Shown here one piece after another: positions 31,954 to 43,800 of a DNA stretch of 64,000 nt. Position 1 is the first letter of the stretch. Each line of letters starts with the position of its first letter. This stretch comes from Symbiodinium microadriaticum. Its lineage: Eukaryota; Sar; Dinophyceae; Suessiales; Symbiodiniaceae. Made by a program: the position numbers and the translations under genes. The stretch covers positions 85,126-149,125 of the forward strand of contig LSRX01001368.1 in NCBI GenBank assembly GCA_001939145.1, written 5' to 3'. Below the pieces are notes generated by a model, which saw only the letters and a program-made list of their open reading frames with translations, searched no databases and was not told the DNA's origin.

Positions 31954-33655
31954 GGTGGCGCTGGTGCTGGTGGTGGCGGCGGCTGGTAGCGGCGGCGGCG
32001 TTGTTGTTGCTGCTTCCATTGGTGCTGCTGTTGCTGATGCTGCAGCCCCTTCTGCGGTTGCTGCCGCCACAAAGACCCATTAACCCCAAGCAAGGAAGCA
32101 AACGATTCTGTCCGAATGCAAGGATGCATTGATCAAATAACTGCTGTTAGGCCAATCTTTAGGTGTTGTCAGTCCCAGCAAATGAGACGAGCACCTTGAA
32201 AAGAATCTCATCCGACAGATGGCTGGTGTTCCTCAGATGCTCAGACGCATGGTTAGAGCGAGTGAGATCGGTAAGGCTCCTGCTGAATAAAAACGGTGCT
32301 AAACCTCTGGGATCCGGATCAAGCGGCACTGGCAACGTCAAGGAGCAATTCCAGGTTGGGTTCAGATCATCTTGTATGGTTGGTGTGGCAGCTTTTTGTA
32401 GACCCAGATGGACCGAGACATATGGGTCCGACTTGCTCATGAGATCGGCATTTCGAAGCTTTCGGGCCGATACGACCAGGACTCTCAAGCAGCCGGCTGT
32501 TCCCTTGTCCACGTCCGGCTTTGAGAAAACACTACTCCGCAGGAACCTCGCCTGCCGCGCAGCATAATCTGAGGGATGGACACAGGACGTTGACTGCCCA
32601 TGCCCCTGGGCGGCCCGCAGTAGATGTTCGGCCTGCTTGCGCAGCCCAAAGTTGATTAGAAAATCGATGAGCCCAAGGAAGTAGATTTTGGTACCACAAA
32701 GAGAAGGTGTCCCTGCACTCGTTGAACTCGCTAGAGGACCAGCCTGCCCTTGGGCAACATTGTGGATCCCGACCAAGACGGAATAATCCATGACGCCATG
32801 TTCCTGAAGGAACTGGACATCAGCTTCATGAGCCTCTAACATCTCCTGCCTTTTGCGTTCTGATGGGCTGAGCTGCATCTTGTCTTGAATCCAATCCTCA
32901 TCTTTGCCTGTGGATTCGTCTTTCTTCTTCTTCCGGTGGTGCAGAGAGCCTTTTAGGTCGTAGTGGGAGTGAATCTCTACGGCTGGATCAAAAACAGATT
33001 TCATAATGATGAAATAACGTAGCCCGCCACCTGCGACTGTCACACTGTATAGGCCGGCAAAGCGAACGATCAGTGAGGTTGGCGTGGAATGGATGTGATT
33101 CTGGTATCCTGGCAACATCCGGAAAAGGAGCAGGCCTTCATCCTCTGAAATAGTCTTGACCAAGTACTTCTTGTCTTGGGAAAGGAAGAAAAACTCACCA
33201 GATTTTGAATTCGTAGACAGGCTCCTGTAGTCTCCTGAGCTGCTGCCGAGCGACGCTACCACGGTCTGCGCACGAGTGTGCAGATCAAGGTTGTCGAAAA
33301 GCTCTGCGCAAAACACCTCGAAATGAGTTGCCTCTGACTTCCCGGACTGTTTCAGGGAGCAACATCTTCTGGAGAGCGGGTGCGCGCCCAAATATTCTCT
33401 GAGAGGGCCGGCTGCTTCCGGACTGCAAGTCTCGAGTAGCCGTCCGAAGAGACGACTCCTTGTCATAGATGCCCGGCATGAGGCGTCAACACACGAGCGG
33501 ACAAGCTCTTGAAGGAACTTGTCAGCCGATTCAGAGGTCTGTCCGCTGCAGACGCTTCCCCGCAGTTTCGTGTCAGCGGTACTTTGCAAATGGTTGCATA
33601 AGATGGCATCGTTCGTATCGAAACCGATCTTTGCATGAGAGGCCTCAGACATCAT
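31205..33655 (-). CDS. Phosphatidylinositol phosphate kinase with C-terminal C2 domain
   Basis: Three exons (33655-32195, 31520-31377, 31324-31205) join in phase to 574 residues plus stop. The PIPKc domain (about 125-380) shows Y-L-V-K-T-I (likely ATP-binding Lys about 167), D-L-K-G-S at about 233-237, the catalytic M-D-Y-S-V-L-V-G-I-H at about 289-298 and L-G-L-I-D-F-L near 330, followed by the typical F-G-L-R-K-Q-A-E-H-L-L and P-x-x-Y-A-x-R-F end. A C2 domain follows (from about 388: L-R-V-L-V-V-S-A-R-K-L, S-D-P-Y-V), completed by exons 2 and 3 (V-W-D-E-D-H-I-R; G-E-L-H-V-Q-I-R-F-E-P). It should make PI(4,5)P2 or a related lipid at membranes, with the C2 giving calcium or lipid targeting. 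ATG 33655 is the first Met after the in-frame non-ATG region. Intron 1 is 674 bp (GT-AG) and intron 2 only 52 bp (GT-AG). About 30 residues in the C2 before D-E-I-L-F-K may be an unrecognised in-frame intron. Confidence 0.88.
31915..32080. repeat. GTT/GGT/GCT trinucleotide repeat inside an intron
   Basis: TTG, GGT and GGC units run through the first intron of the PIP kinase gene. Overlapping Ala, Val or Thr-rich frames are artefacts. Confidence 0.85.
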
Positions 33656-36010
33656 TGACACAACTAGACACAAGGAGATATTGACATCGATAGGTGGACC
33701 GACAAAAAGAGAAAGTTGACAAGCACATGGCTGGGTTGAGAAGATAAGACAACGGAAGCAAAGAATTATAGTGTATGTAGTAGTTCTTTGCCTGTGCCAC
33801 TCAGCTACTCAACTCCGGCTGAACTGTCGCAGCTTAGCCTGTTGCGTTGTTGCTTTCCTTCCATGCTCGCCTGTCTTTCTGTTAGAGGCAGTGCCTTGTT
33901 TGAGCGATGGGACCCATTTGGTCGGCCTGGGCCGATGTTGCGACGGTGCCGTGGCCATCGCCCTGCAGCGGCCACCTGCCGTCCAGCGCGATGGGTTACT
34001 GCCGTCGCACTGCGACTGCGGAATCCTAGCCGCGGCATTGCGTTTGCACCTTTCTTGCGTCCTTGCTGTTCCTTTGTCTCCGGCTCCGGCTTGACGACTG
34101 TGCGTGCATAACTACTGAACTGAAAAGGGGATACCTTTCGCCACTCTCGGGGTGCACCAATGTGTTTAGGATTGCTAGTCACATGTAGTGGCACATAAGC
34201 TACACATACTCCAAGCGCACGGACGCTCTGTCCACTCTTCCATATTTGTGCGGAAACTCCTGAATGTTTCCCAAGCTGCACTCTCCGCAGTCTTTAGCCC
34301 AACGTTTGCTGGCGGAGGCCACCGTCGTTGCGACTTGCAGAAAGCGACAACTGGCTCCTTACAACACCAGGGTTAATCGAGGTGCACTCAACACTGGCAA
34401 GACATGACTTGGTTTGAATGGCAGGCAAGGCTCAGCGCATCTCAAAGCACTGCTTCGCAAAAGGCTGTGGCACACATCAGCATGAGACTCCAGTACTTCT
34501 TTGGAGAGGCTGGCATAAAAGCCTCACAACCAAATTCTCAGGCTCCACGTGATCAGCTGCTGCAATGCCCGTTCAGTACCATACAAACCCGTCCCAACAG
34601 TGGAACGAACTTCTGTTCAGTTGAAGCACGATAAGGTGACATCTTGCCGCTTTGCGGAGGAAATCGGGATCGGCTTTCTTGCCAAAGATGCGAGGCCCTC
34701 TGGCTTGAGGAGCCACACAATCCTTGGACGATTCGGATATCGTACTGCCCTGCTGAAGACGTTTACCCTGTCACATTAGCGGCTAGTAAGTAGAGTTGTC
34801 AAATCGGACGTGCCTCACCTCATCACAGGCAGAATTGTGCTTCACAATCCCCTGCATTCCATCCTTCCATGAACTTCTCCCTCTCCAACAACAGATCTGT
34901 CAGCCACGAAACCATTGGCGATCATAGCCCCGATGAGAAGATCCAGGGCCAAAGCTTGCTCATGCAGCGAGCTGTGCGCGAGCCCGTCTCGCAGGCAATG
35001 AAACTCCTGGCCATTGGCTCTGATGGCGTGTGGGCACTCCAGCAGGCACGCACACGTGTCTCAGAGGTTGAGCATGCACGCGCGTGCGCTGCTAAGACTG
35101 AAAATTCCTGAAGCTCCACGCCTCAATGAACAAGGCGCCGCTCAAGAGCTCCGGCTTCGCAAATTCGCATGTCTCCGCCACGGCAAGCTGCCTGATACAC
35201 TCTGCTGCGGGCGGGGATCTCTTGAATTGCTGCGTTTTGGCCTCCAGTGCAAACTCTGGGCTTGATTTATGCCATTTTAGATATCATGGATATCCTGGTA
35301 TGGCTTAGCGCGAACTAGTGGAACAAGGAGTTCACGCCGACGAGTCCCGGGTGATCAGAAACCCCCACCGAAGAAAGAACACTCCGTGGCGCCGACATTT
35401 GACACCCACCGGCCAGGTGCATGGTAAGCCGAGTAGATCTATCAGAATCCATCAGGCTGTATGTGGAGGCATGCGGGAATATCATCGACGTCTGGTGAAT
35501 CGTGCAGCCTCGTCACACTCACGAGTACAAGGCAAACTTCCGTTTCAAGGAGTCGCTTGGCATCGAACTCGCCCCATGGCCCACACAGAATCTGTTTGAG
35601 GGTCGCACGCCAGGATGTCGCGTCAGGAAAATAAACTAGTTCGGCACAGAAGAGAGCACCGAAACCACAACGGGAAACAGGAAGACAAAGCAGTCATGCG
35701 ATTTTTCTCGGTGTTGCGTGTTCCGTGTTGTTGGTGTGGCTATTGCTGCTTTGGCTTCCCCTGCTACTGTCGGATGTTGTAGTGATGGTTGTTGTCGTGG
35801 TTGTCGTGGCGGTTGCGGCGGTTGTGGTTGTTGTTGTTGCTGCTGCTGCTGTGGCTATTTCTTGTCTCTTGGCGCTGGGTTGTTGGTTGGTTGGTTGGGT
35901 TGGTTGGGTTGGTTGTTGTCGTTGTGGTTGTGATTGTCGCGGTCGCTTTCGTGGTCGTCGGCCTCCGCTGGTTTTTCGTCGTCGTTGCTGCTGCTGAGGC
36001 AACACAGCGG
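33656..36010. other. Intergenic stretch, no gene recognised
   Basis: I find no frame with family motifs. 33780-34110 has overlapping Cys/Leu- and Arg/Pro-rich frames on both strands that look accidental; 34869-35111 is similarly ambiguous. A promoter for the PIP kinase would lie just above 33655, but dinoflagellate promoters lack a motif I can read. Confidence 0.4.
35715..36000. repeat. TTG/GGTTGG-rich repeat
   Basis: GTTGTGG/TGTCGTGG units, a TGCTGCTG run and a TTGGTTGGTTGGGTTGG tract near 35880-35915. All overlapping frames are low-complexity. Confidence 0.8.
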
Positions 36011-36039
36011 CAACACACCAAATCCGGAATCAAAATCCG

Positions 36040-37467
36040 AGCACTCAATTAAAGTTCTCAGGCTCCATGAGCATGTCCGTTCGGACGATGCCCCTACCAA
36101 GCTAAAGAACCACGCAATCGGGCGAAGCTGCTGCAAACCATCCAGCTCGTCTAGCTCCTTCGGGGCATACTCAGCAGATCTCCCGGCGCCAAGCAAATCT
36201 CTTTGTCCTCGAAGATGTGGAGGCTGAGTGCCGGCGCCAGGAGCACCTCCACCTTCCGACATGTCCGAGCATTTGCTTCTCCCCCAGAGCCGTGCACGGC
36301 CTGGCCTGGGAGTTGGTGGAGCACGTGGCCTTCCTTACGATGGCCTGGAACGGTCTGTCCAATCCGTGCCCATGTCTCGACCAAATGAAGTTCACCGAAA
36401 AAAGCCAGATGCAAGGACATGCAACATCTGCCACAATGCATGGATGGCATACAGGGAGTTGTTTACCGCCTGTGCATTTTCAAGTTGCTACTTTGCGAAG
36501 CTTGCTGGTCCAAGCAGCGGTGTTTTCCAAACCCTCCGTCCGCGAGACGCCGCGGTTCGGCAACCCCATGAAGTGCTGGGGCATCCCGAGGTAGAACTGC
36601 CTCCGCTGACGAACTCAAGAGCCCTCCGTCCATCAGAGTCGGTCGCGGCTTTAGGGGGCAATTCAGTGTTTGAGTTCACAGGCCCAAGATACTTCAAGGT
36701 CTTGTCACTAAACTCCAGAACAAATTGGTCTTGGCCGAAAAGGGAGGAGTAGCTAGCACGCATGTACCTCAGCTCTTCCAATGCTCTTCGAAGTCGACAT
36801 AAGTCATTAGCGGAACCTACATACTCGAATTCTCACAGAAAGAAACTACCACCACCTGTTAACTTGCATCAAGCAGCTGCCCGAGGAAGAAGCGATCCCT
36901 TCCTAAAGTGAACTCGAAGGCACCGCCATGCTCGCCGTCGTGTTCGAACTTGATGGTGCCTGCCTCGCCTGGAGGAAGCTTGGAGAAGTGGCTGCACCTG
37001 GACAATTTTGCTCAGGTGTTCTCCACGCTGCTGTTCTGTCACCCTTGTCAAGCTTCAAAACTTCACAGTCCCTGTTTCTCTCTCGTCCGGGGCCTGATTG
37101 CAAGATCTGAATCATCTGAGTCTAGAGCACAAGTTGCTAGCTACAATACTCGAGGCACCTTCACATGGAATGTCAATTGTCGGGCTTTGTTGATCCGAAG
37201 CTTGTGAACCGACGAACCACACGTGGTTTCCTGATGTTGGGCTGGGTCTGTCTCTCTGCCTACTAACGGTTTACGACGCCGTGACCTTCCATAGCTCACC
37301 ATCGGCTTGCCCTGCACTTCCAAGACCTTCTTTGTGGCATTGGTGATGTGCGCGGAGAAGACGCGCTTGCCAGAAATCTGCTGATGTAGGTCTTCACCTC
37401 TTTTTGCAATGAAATCGCCGACCTTCTCGAGCAAATTCATTCCAAATTGGCGGCGACAGCCACACAC
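36040..37467 (-). CDS. Multi-exon gene, product not recognised
   Basis: Three exons chain in phase: about 37467-37298 (N-L-L-E-K-V-G-D-F-I-A-K-R-G-E-D-L, then F-S-A-H-I-T-N-A-T-K-K-V-L), 36997-36864 (F-S-K-L-P-P-G-E-A-G-T-I-K-F-E-H-D-G-E-H) and 36816-36611 (A-N-D-L-C-R-L-R-R-A-L-E-E-L). The introns begin GA (about 300 bp) and GT (47 bp). Downstream coding-like pieces around 36460-36040 (for example L-H-I-F-E-D-K-E-I-C-L-A) probably belong to it, but their joins are unclear. The central G-T-I-K-F-x-x-D-G ... F-E-F-T-L-G-R-D strands suggest a small beta-domain. I do not recognise the family, and the start codon is not fixed. Confidence 0.5.
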
Positions 37468-37849
37468 AGGACTTGCTCCATTTTGCCATAGGCCAACGAG
37501 AAGTGTCGAGATGATGTAAATGATGCGGACTTGTGGTCACTCATGACAGGCTATGTCTGCCTTTGATTTAAAACAGAGCGGTATGAGGACAAAAAGCCAT
37601 GGTGACTGTGACGTGAATGCTTGCATGTGAACAAGGGCTGCGACATGAAGCAAGTACTGTGACAACGGCAAGGACGATGGCGCTGCAATTCGCTCTTGGC
37701 CTGCTTGTCTGAGTGTACTCCCTCCTTTTGTGCTCGAGCGCGGCTTTTGTCGAACCATGCTCAACTACGACCCCGCGTTGCACCCCGTTTTCTTACCAGA
37801 ACACCTTCAGCAGCTTTCCTGCTTTTGTACCCCTTGGCAGCGCAAGAGG

Positions 37850-38480
37850 CGCACCCGGATTTCAGTGCTGCTCCTGAACAAGTCGTCATAGCAGGCAAGC
37901 TAGAGTCAGAACTGCCGGGGTACAGTATCTTCATCTGTAAGCCGCAGGCTCCCCGTCGCTGCAAGTTGGACGCATCTCTCATCAAAGTGCCTCAGCTGGC
38001 ACGGAACTTGTCCAAGTATTGGATAGCCTTGTCCGAACCGCACATGCCTTTACGTGCCTGAATGGCAGCTCAGAGATGGCAAGGAGCATGTGTCTCCGCG
38101 ATCTGCTGTCGCGCCTCTTGCACACAGCCGTTGCACACGCTCAGGCTCTGGAGCCTCAGTGTCTCACATGTCTCAAAAGTGTCTCAACTTTCCAGAGGAC
38201 CTATCACCGTAAGTGTGCTCCTGAGCAACCATGCATTGGGCGATCATCTACAGGCTCTGTTTCCCCAGCCGTATCCATTCGAGGGGCAAAGTCTGGGCGT
38301 CCGCCTCCTCCACGAATAACAGAAGATATAGCAGGACACACAGGACGAAAACTGAAATCCCGCGTGCACTCTTGATGCAGCCCACCTTCTTGGGGAGCAG
38401 ACCGCTTGCTAGGACTTCCCATGAGCCGGCAAACTCCATGAAAGGCCCTTCGAGGCAAAGCCTTCGAGCTTCAGCCAAGG
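37850..38480 (-). CDS. Multi-exon gene with a hydrophobic segment, product not recognised
   Basis: The upstream piece (about 38478-38250) reads A-R-R-L-C-L-E-G-P-F-M-E-F-A-G, then a hydrophobic run (I-S-V-F-V-L-C-V-L-L-Y-L-L-L-F-V) of membrane-spanning length. Two further coding-like pieces lie near 38000-37910 (L-R-H-F-D-E-R-C-V-Q-L) and 37905-37840 (Y-D-D-L-F-R-S-S-T-E-I-R-V-R). Splice joins were not settled and no family is apparent. Confidence 0.35.
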
Positions 38481-38674
38481 CCTTCCTGAGTAGAAGACAT
38501 TCCGCTTGGCACTTACAGTCTTTAGCAAACGCTTATCTCGGACTTCCCACTGCTCTGCTAAGCTGGTTAGACTGCCCACCTGGTGAGTCTGTGCAGTATA
38601 CATCTGCGCCGAGTCTGAACTTTGGACGTGTGCTTTGACGTCTGTGCTCGTTGCTTCAGGTCGCCCTTCAAGGG

Positions 38675-38699
38675 CCATGGCCATGGCCATGGCCATCAA
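38675..38699. repeat. (CCATGG) repeat
   Basis: Four tandem GGCCAT units lie just outside the 3' end of the RING-finger gene, overlapping its last codons. Confidence 0.7.
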
Positions 38700-39703
38700 C
38701 GTCGTAACGTCGGCCTAGGTAAGCTGGCCAAATGGTGCTGAAAATCCACCAGGTCCACCATCGTCTGGTTGGTGAGAATGTCCCCGTTGCGTGCTCGCGA
38801 GGTTTGCGGCAAAAGCAACTTGTCCAACTCACGACCACGACGGGTAGCCTTCGCCAGGCGTTGGAAGTCCTGAGGCTTCAGCACGCCGCCCGTGTTCATC
38901 CATGGCTTCGCTTTTGCCCGTGCCGCAGTCTGGAGCTCCTGAGTCCGAGCTTCCTCAATGGCAAGGCTCCGTCGAAGCTCCATGCACTCTTCCTCGAAGT
39001 GCGCTGGGCAGGCTACGAAGACCTTGAGGAAGCAATCCACCGGTTGCCGACAAACCGGACATGCAGACACCTTGACCAAACACCCTTCACAAACACACTG
39101 GTGACCACAAGGTACGGCCACTCTGTCTGCAGATGGTTCCAAGCAAACGGCGCAAACACTTCTGCTTAAGGCAGTCCAGTCAGGGTAGTGAGAAGCCTGG
39201 CTCGCCTGGCTCTCTCGAGTCTCTGCTAAGTGCTTTTCAGCTTCGTTCTCAAGCTTCTCGAGATCCCGAGCTGCCTCCAATCTCTCGGACAACTCGACGA
39301 CTTCGGCCTGGAGTTGCCCTCGCTCGTCTTGAGCCCTGCTTGCAGCCTGCCGCGCTTGTTGTGCTTCTTCTTCCTGCACTTCGGCTCTTGACCTCCATTC
39401 AGCCTGAAGCTGCTCTCGTACCTCCAGGGATTGGTTCAACTGAGTTTTCACGGACAGCAGCTCCTGCGCTGAGGCGCTTGCAGCTGCTTGTGATGCTTCC
39501 AATTCAGCCTGTGCTGCCTGCAGCTCTTCCGAGCTCTGATGCAGTAGCATGCGCAGTCTTGCCAGTTCTTCTTTTAGCTTCTGCGATGCGCAGCAGAGGT
39601 CGCACGCAGCGACCGCCGGATAGGCACTATAAGCAAGATCTTCCCCAACCACCTCGGCACCAACTGCGTGAACATCTGCACAGTGGCTGCAATGGCCACC
39701 CAT
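38696..39703 (-). CDS. Coiled-coil RING-finger protein (probable E3 ubiquitin ligase)
   Basis: The frame runs from ATG 39703 to the stop at 38696, about 335 residues. Cys/His residues near the start (C-S-H-C; C-D-L-C-C) could be a small zinc site. About 41-170 is an uninterrupted Glu/Gln/Ala-rich coiled coil (E-E-L-Q-A-A-Q-A-E-L-E-A and so on). A C3HC4 RING follows with C184-x2-C187, C199-x-H201, C205-x2-C208 and C215-x2-C218, ending in the typical C-P-V-C-R-Q-P-V. A helical tail of about 110 residues completes it. RINGs of this compact kind recruit E2 enzymes, and the coiled coil probably dimerises. A TTG two codons upstream leaves the frame open, so a further 5' exon is possible. Confidence 0.85.
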   Translation of the reverse strand: MGGHCSHCADVHAVGAEVVGEDLAYSAYPAVAACDLCCASQKLKEELARLRMLLHQSSEELQAAQAELEASQAAASASAQELLSVKTQLNQSLEVREQLQAEWRSRAEVQEEEAQQARQAASRAQDERGQLQAEVVELSERLEAARDLEKLENEAEKHLAETRESQASQASHYPDWTALSRSVCAVCLEPSADRVAVPCGHQCVCEGCLVKVSACPVCRQPVDCFLKVFVACPAHFEEECMELRRSLAIEEARTQELQTAARAKAKPWMNTGGVLKPQDFQRLAKATRRGRELDKLLLPQTSRARNGDILTNQTMVDLVDFQHHLASLPRPTLRR

Positions 39704-39780
39704 CTTCAAGCTCCTTCACCAATGTTGCAACCTCCTCTCCAATCGGCTTCCGGACCTACTGTAGCGTGCCCTTGCATTAA

Positions 39781-39798
39781 ACCCCCCCCCCCCCCCCA
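39781..39798. repeat. Poly-C tract
   Basis: About 16-17 consecutive C residues between the RING gene and the ubiquitin-like gene. The length is prone to sequencing error. Confidence 0.85.
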
Positions 39799-39880
39799 AT
39801 TCTCGAGGCTGCGCGCCTGCGGCAAAACGGGGAGGGTTTAAGAGCCAGCCCATGCTTCCACACGGCTCTGCTACAGACTG

Positions 39881-40381
39881 CTACCGGGTGCATTCAAGAG
39901 TCGCATCTACATCCATCGTAGTCAAAGGCCTGCGACGCAGGCTTCGTGCAGCTTTCCGTGGCGGAGTAACAAGCGCCACATCGTCTCCTTCTGGTGATAG
40001 ACCTGCGACAGGGATCCGACTGCCCGTCAGAGCTCCGTTGCTTCCACCGCCGCCTGAAGCTTCATCGCCCATCCTCACCTGCTTCAACTTCGCTCAATAG
40101 TCAGAGCAGACTGAGTACATGCCAAAGCACTGCTATGATGGTACGGACACAACACAAGGCACGGCCTTCCGGCGCTTAATGCTCACGATGGAGGCAGGAT
40201 CAGCACGATAGTCTGAAAGCTTCTTGCCGTCCATCAATAGCGCACCGTCTAGGAGGACAGAGGTCGGCGTGAAACCCAGCAGGCTTCGTATCGTAAGTTT
40301 CAGCGACTGGATGGTATCGTCGCCGTGTACAGCGAGGCTCCGGTTCTTGCCGAGATACTGAAGCTTAAGCTTGAGTGCCAT
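39881..40381 (-). CDS. Ubiquitin-like domain protein, probably two exons
   Basis: The frame from ATG 40381 (M-A-L-K-L-K-L-Q-Y-L-G-K-N-R) has the beta-grasp pattern of ubiquitin: two strands, a helix (D-T-I-Q-S-L-K-L-T-I-R-S-L-L-G), then V-L-L-D-G-A-L-L-M-D-G-K-K-L-S-D-Y and a final I-V-S-I-K strand. It reads to TAG at 40133. A second leftward piece, 40085-39881 (M-G-D-E-A-S-G-G-G-G, then a basic Arg-rich segment and T-M-D-V-D-A-T-L), begins after an acceptor and would join in phase after I-K-R-R-K if the donor is GC; I infer it is the same gene. The C-terminal Gly-Gly of ubiquitin is absent at the expected place, so this is a fixed domain and not a conjugated modifier. An AG directly before GTGGCAATGG allows a 5' exon. 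Confidence 0.68.
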
Positions 40382-40522
40382 TGCCACCTAAGCAGTAACT
40401 GCAGTATCTGGCCCACGCGGTGCAGCGACCTAAAGCTCATCGCTATTCCACGCTTTTGCAGCTGAGCTGCCTCCGACCAAGTCCAGGTCCGGCAGCTTGC
40501 CACGCTCAGCTGCTACACTCCG

Positions 40523-40735
40523 CTAAGAGCCCAAGCCCTTCAGCCAGCTTGAGTTTCGTTCTGGCAGCTGTACTGTCCCTTTGTAGGTTTGCACCTCATG
40601 GAAACCTCCGCGCCTTTTTTCGAACCAGGGCAACCCCCTCGCATTGTTGTCTGACGCACAGCTTCTTGGAAGCACTGTGCGCTCCAGCTTCTGTACAGAA
40701 GACTTCGAAACAGCATAAACGGCATAAAGCCTCAT
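40523..40735 (-). CDS. Possible exon, unrecognised
   Basis: The leftward frame reads V-Q-K-L-E-R-T-V-L-P-R-S-C, then L-P-W-F-E-K-R-R-G-G-F-H-E-V-Q-T-Y-K and ends at a stop. Composition is natural, but there is no family. It could be a 5' part of the ubiquitin-like gene or chance. Confidence 0.22.
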   Translation of the reverse strand: MRLYAVYAVSKSSVQKLERTVLPRSCASDNNARGLPWFEKRRGGFHEVQTYKGTVQLPERNSSWLKGLGS

Positions 40736-40836
40736 AATGCCTCACCCAAACAACTTGCGTCCTCCGAGTCTGTCGGGGAGCGACGCGTTCTACGAGAAGG
40801 CACGTGGTTTAGCCCAACCAAAGCTGCCGGCACAAT

Positions 40837-43800
40837 CTAGCTTGGCACTGACTGAAGCTGTTGCACGAGCTGCTGCTGCATCGACCGGATCTCTCGCATC
40901 AAGACCTCGCAGGCGTATTTAAACCACACCAGGTTCAAACCGGAACTTGTCATCTGGCAACGGCATGCAGATTTCTTGGGGTCACCCTCACACTGAGCCC
41001 CCATGTGCAAAGACGACCAGCACTGTAGCTCACATAAGCCGAGGAACCAAGACATCCAGTGCCTTTGCTGCGCCTCTGAGGCGCAAGCACCCGCTGAGAA
41101 ACTCATCTGCATCGAGCGTGCCATCATCGTCTAAGTCCAATATCTTGAATACCTTTGTGCTTCCCAGGGAGTCTTGAGGCTCGAGTTCAAGCTCCGGAGC
41201 TACTCATGGAGCGAAGCAGGGCGAGCCGCGAGACAACGAGACTGTGCACATGCTCGCTCACGACGATGTGGACCATGTTGGGCTGTGGTGACACATGAGT
41301 CAAACTCTAAGAGGTGTAAATCTTCGTGTAAACAGGCTCTACGGGCATCAACTTCAACTCTTAACTCACATGAGTTGAGACTCTCCTCAAAACACACAGA
41401 AAGGCAGAGTTCAACAACACGAGAGAGAGAGAGAGAGAGAGAGCATGTGTGCTGCAATAAGGAAAGAGAGAACGAGAGATTTCTGGTGTGGAGGCCATGC
41501 ACGGAACAGCAGATAGAGCTTGGGCCAGGGATGGTTGGCACTTGGGATGACGCAAGGACTTTCTTGCGGAGGAACCTTGTCAGGTATTATTTCCCCCCCA
41601 ATGCCATTCTGAGAATCCGTCCGATATTACATCAAGCATGGCTTGCGAGACACATGTCCTGGCCTGTCTACCATCACCGCGTTGTACGAGAAACCTCGCA
41701 CCAAGCATGCTCGTAGCCCGATGTTGCATCGCTCACTGCTTCAGTAACTCTTTCCAAGCAGTGGGAAAATCCACCCCAGCGTTTGGGTCGTTGTGGGCAC
41801 GTCTCCCTCTGCCCGAATGCGGAAGAAGATGGAAGAAGACTCAGCAAAAAGCACCTACCGGCTGTAACATAAATAAGGATTTCGAGCTGCAGCGGGTGCT
41901 GCTGCAGCGCATGAAAAAGAAATCCATGAGGTGCATGTGCACAGAGAGAGTTATAACCGTGTGCTCAAAACGACCAGCGCATTCGATGATAAACTCAGGA
42001 AATCTCGCGTTCAGCTTGTGGTAGCCGTGTCGCCTGTGACACCCTTCTGCACAAGGCACAAACTGCATTTTGTTTGATTAGTTCAGGCTGGCTGCACAAT
42101 GAGCCTCGGATATGTCCAGGTCAATAGCCTTGAAAAGCTCCTGTAGATCTGATCGGCTGGCAGTGCAGACATACACATAACATGCCATCACGAGCAGCAG
42201 CTCCTTCATGTCTTTGGAGTTGACACTTGACTGGAAGTCATCCCAAGTGATGACACCAGTACCAGAGGTTTCCATTCGCCTTGGGAAACTGATTTTGCTC
42301 GGGAGAACTGGCAGCAGCTTGAAACAAAAGCTCTTCGGCAGGTGGCTTGAAAACTCCACGCACGTATTGTACCAAGTAGTTGTCCTTGTCCTCCTTTACC
42401 CTCTTTACCGCACTCTCCACGCAGACCTGAGTTTGTTTCACGAGGCAGCGCCAAGCTAGCATTTGCCCGCCATTTATCGGCCTTGGCAGGGTTCCACAGT
42501 ACATGCAAGATTGTTGGCCAAAACATGCTCTGCCTGCTTTGGCTAACAGCCAATTTCCGCAAGAAAGACACTCAATTGCATGCATGCACACACACGCACA
42601 CACACACACACACCGTTGTGCAGACCAAGAAAGGCCGGGACCCCTGTGATGACGTTGAGGAGCGCCAGCAGTGCAAAAGCTATGTAACAGAACACAACGA
42701 ACACCGGGACCGGCCCGGTGTGATCCTCGGCGCCATCTGCGAATCTACGCAAATATTCACTCTGCGCACCTCGCACCGGAACGTACTGGAGTGGCCCAGG
42801 GTCCATCAAAGGGTTCACAGCAACTGCCCAATCCATCCCACCGGTAATGATCTGCCACAGCGTAAGCATGCCTGCACCAAGTGCCAGAGCAACAACACAG
42901 GCACCGCTCGGAAGCCCACTCACCACCCGTCAAGACACGGAGGACGACAGCTCTGTGATACCAAAACGACAGTCAGAAGCAGCTTCGAGTCGCAAGGCCT
43001 CGCTCAAGTGATCCATAGTAGGTCCTGGGCAATACAGAAACACTTCTTCGGGACTTGACGCTTGAGTCTTCTCCTGCCGGTGCTAACTTTGGTTCTCCGC
43101 CAGTGTTTGGCCCCTCTGTCGCCTCTACCCTCTACACGCATTCTCTGATAAATTGTCCGAGGGTCCCCAGCTGCTCAAAGCCCTCGTCTGCAATATCTGC
43201 CGCCACCCGGTAAGAGTTGCAAGTGTCAACCAAGAAAACTGCAAGCAAATAGATCCTCGACCATTTCAGCTGTTAGTCATGGTCTTCGCGGAGACTTCAC
43301 TCAATTTCCAGCTAAGAGGCAGTGTCATCAGAACCAACCTCGATACACAGGAGCACGCTTTTCTGCTAGACCGTTTCGCATAGCATAGATCAATCTCAAT
43401 CCGGGAGGAAAGAGATCGAGGGAGAGGAGTGAACAAAACACGATAGAATGGTAGACCCTACACACTCACACACACGCACACCCTGCGTCTGCCCACGCTT
43501 TATACACGTTATACACTTATACACAAAGCAATTTTGCATTGAAGGCTCAGTGCTCCCAACAGAGGCTTTAAGCAGGTTCCCACGGACCAGATGATTGCTC
43601 GAACTTCTCCCAGCATCCTGCCACATGAAGCATTCTTTCGTGTCAGATGTGTCAGTGGACATCTTTGTGATTTTTCGCCGGTGCAAATCCCACTGTACCT
43701 GATACTGTGCAGTGACTGGAGAGATATTAGAGCGGGAGAATGGACGAGCTCGAGCAGATGCATGGAAGGCTCGCACACAACATTGTGAGTAAACCGAGCA

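Noticed and set aside
35690-36005. Trp/Cys-, Val- or Thr-rich frames
   Set aside because: Products of the TTG/GGTTGG repeat.
37433-37505. Start M-E-Q-V-L-C-V-A-V-A-A-N-L-E on the minus strand
   Set aside because: It looks like a gene start but meets a stop after 14 codons, and the alternative frame through the same bases continues into a better exon (37467-37298).
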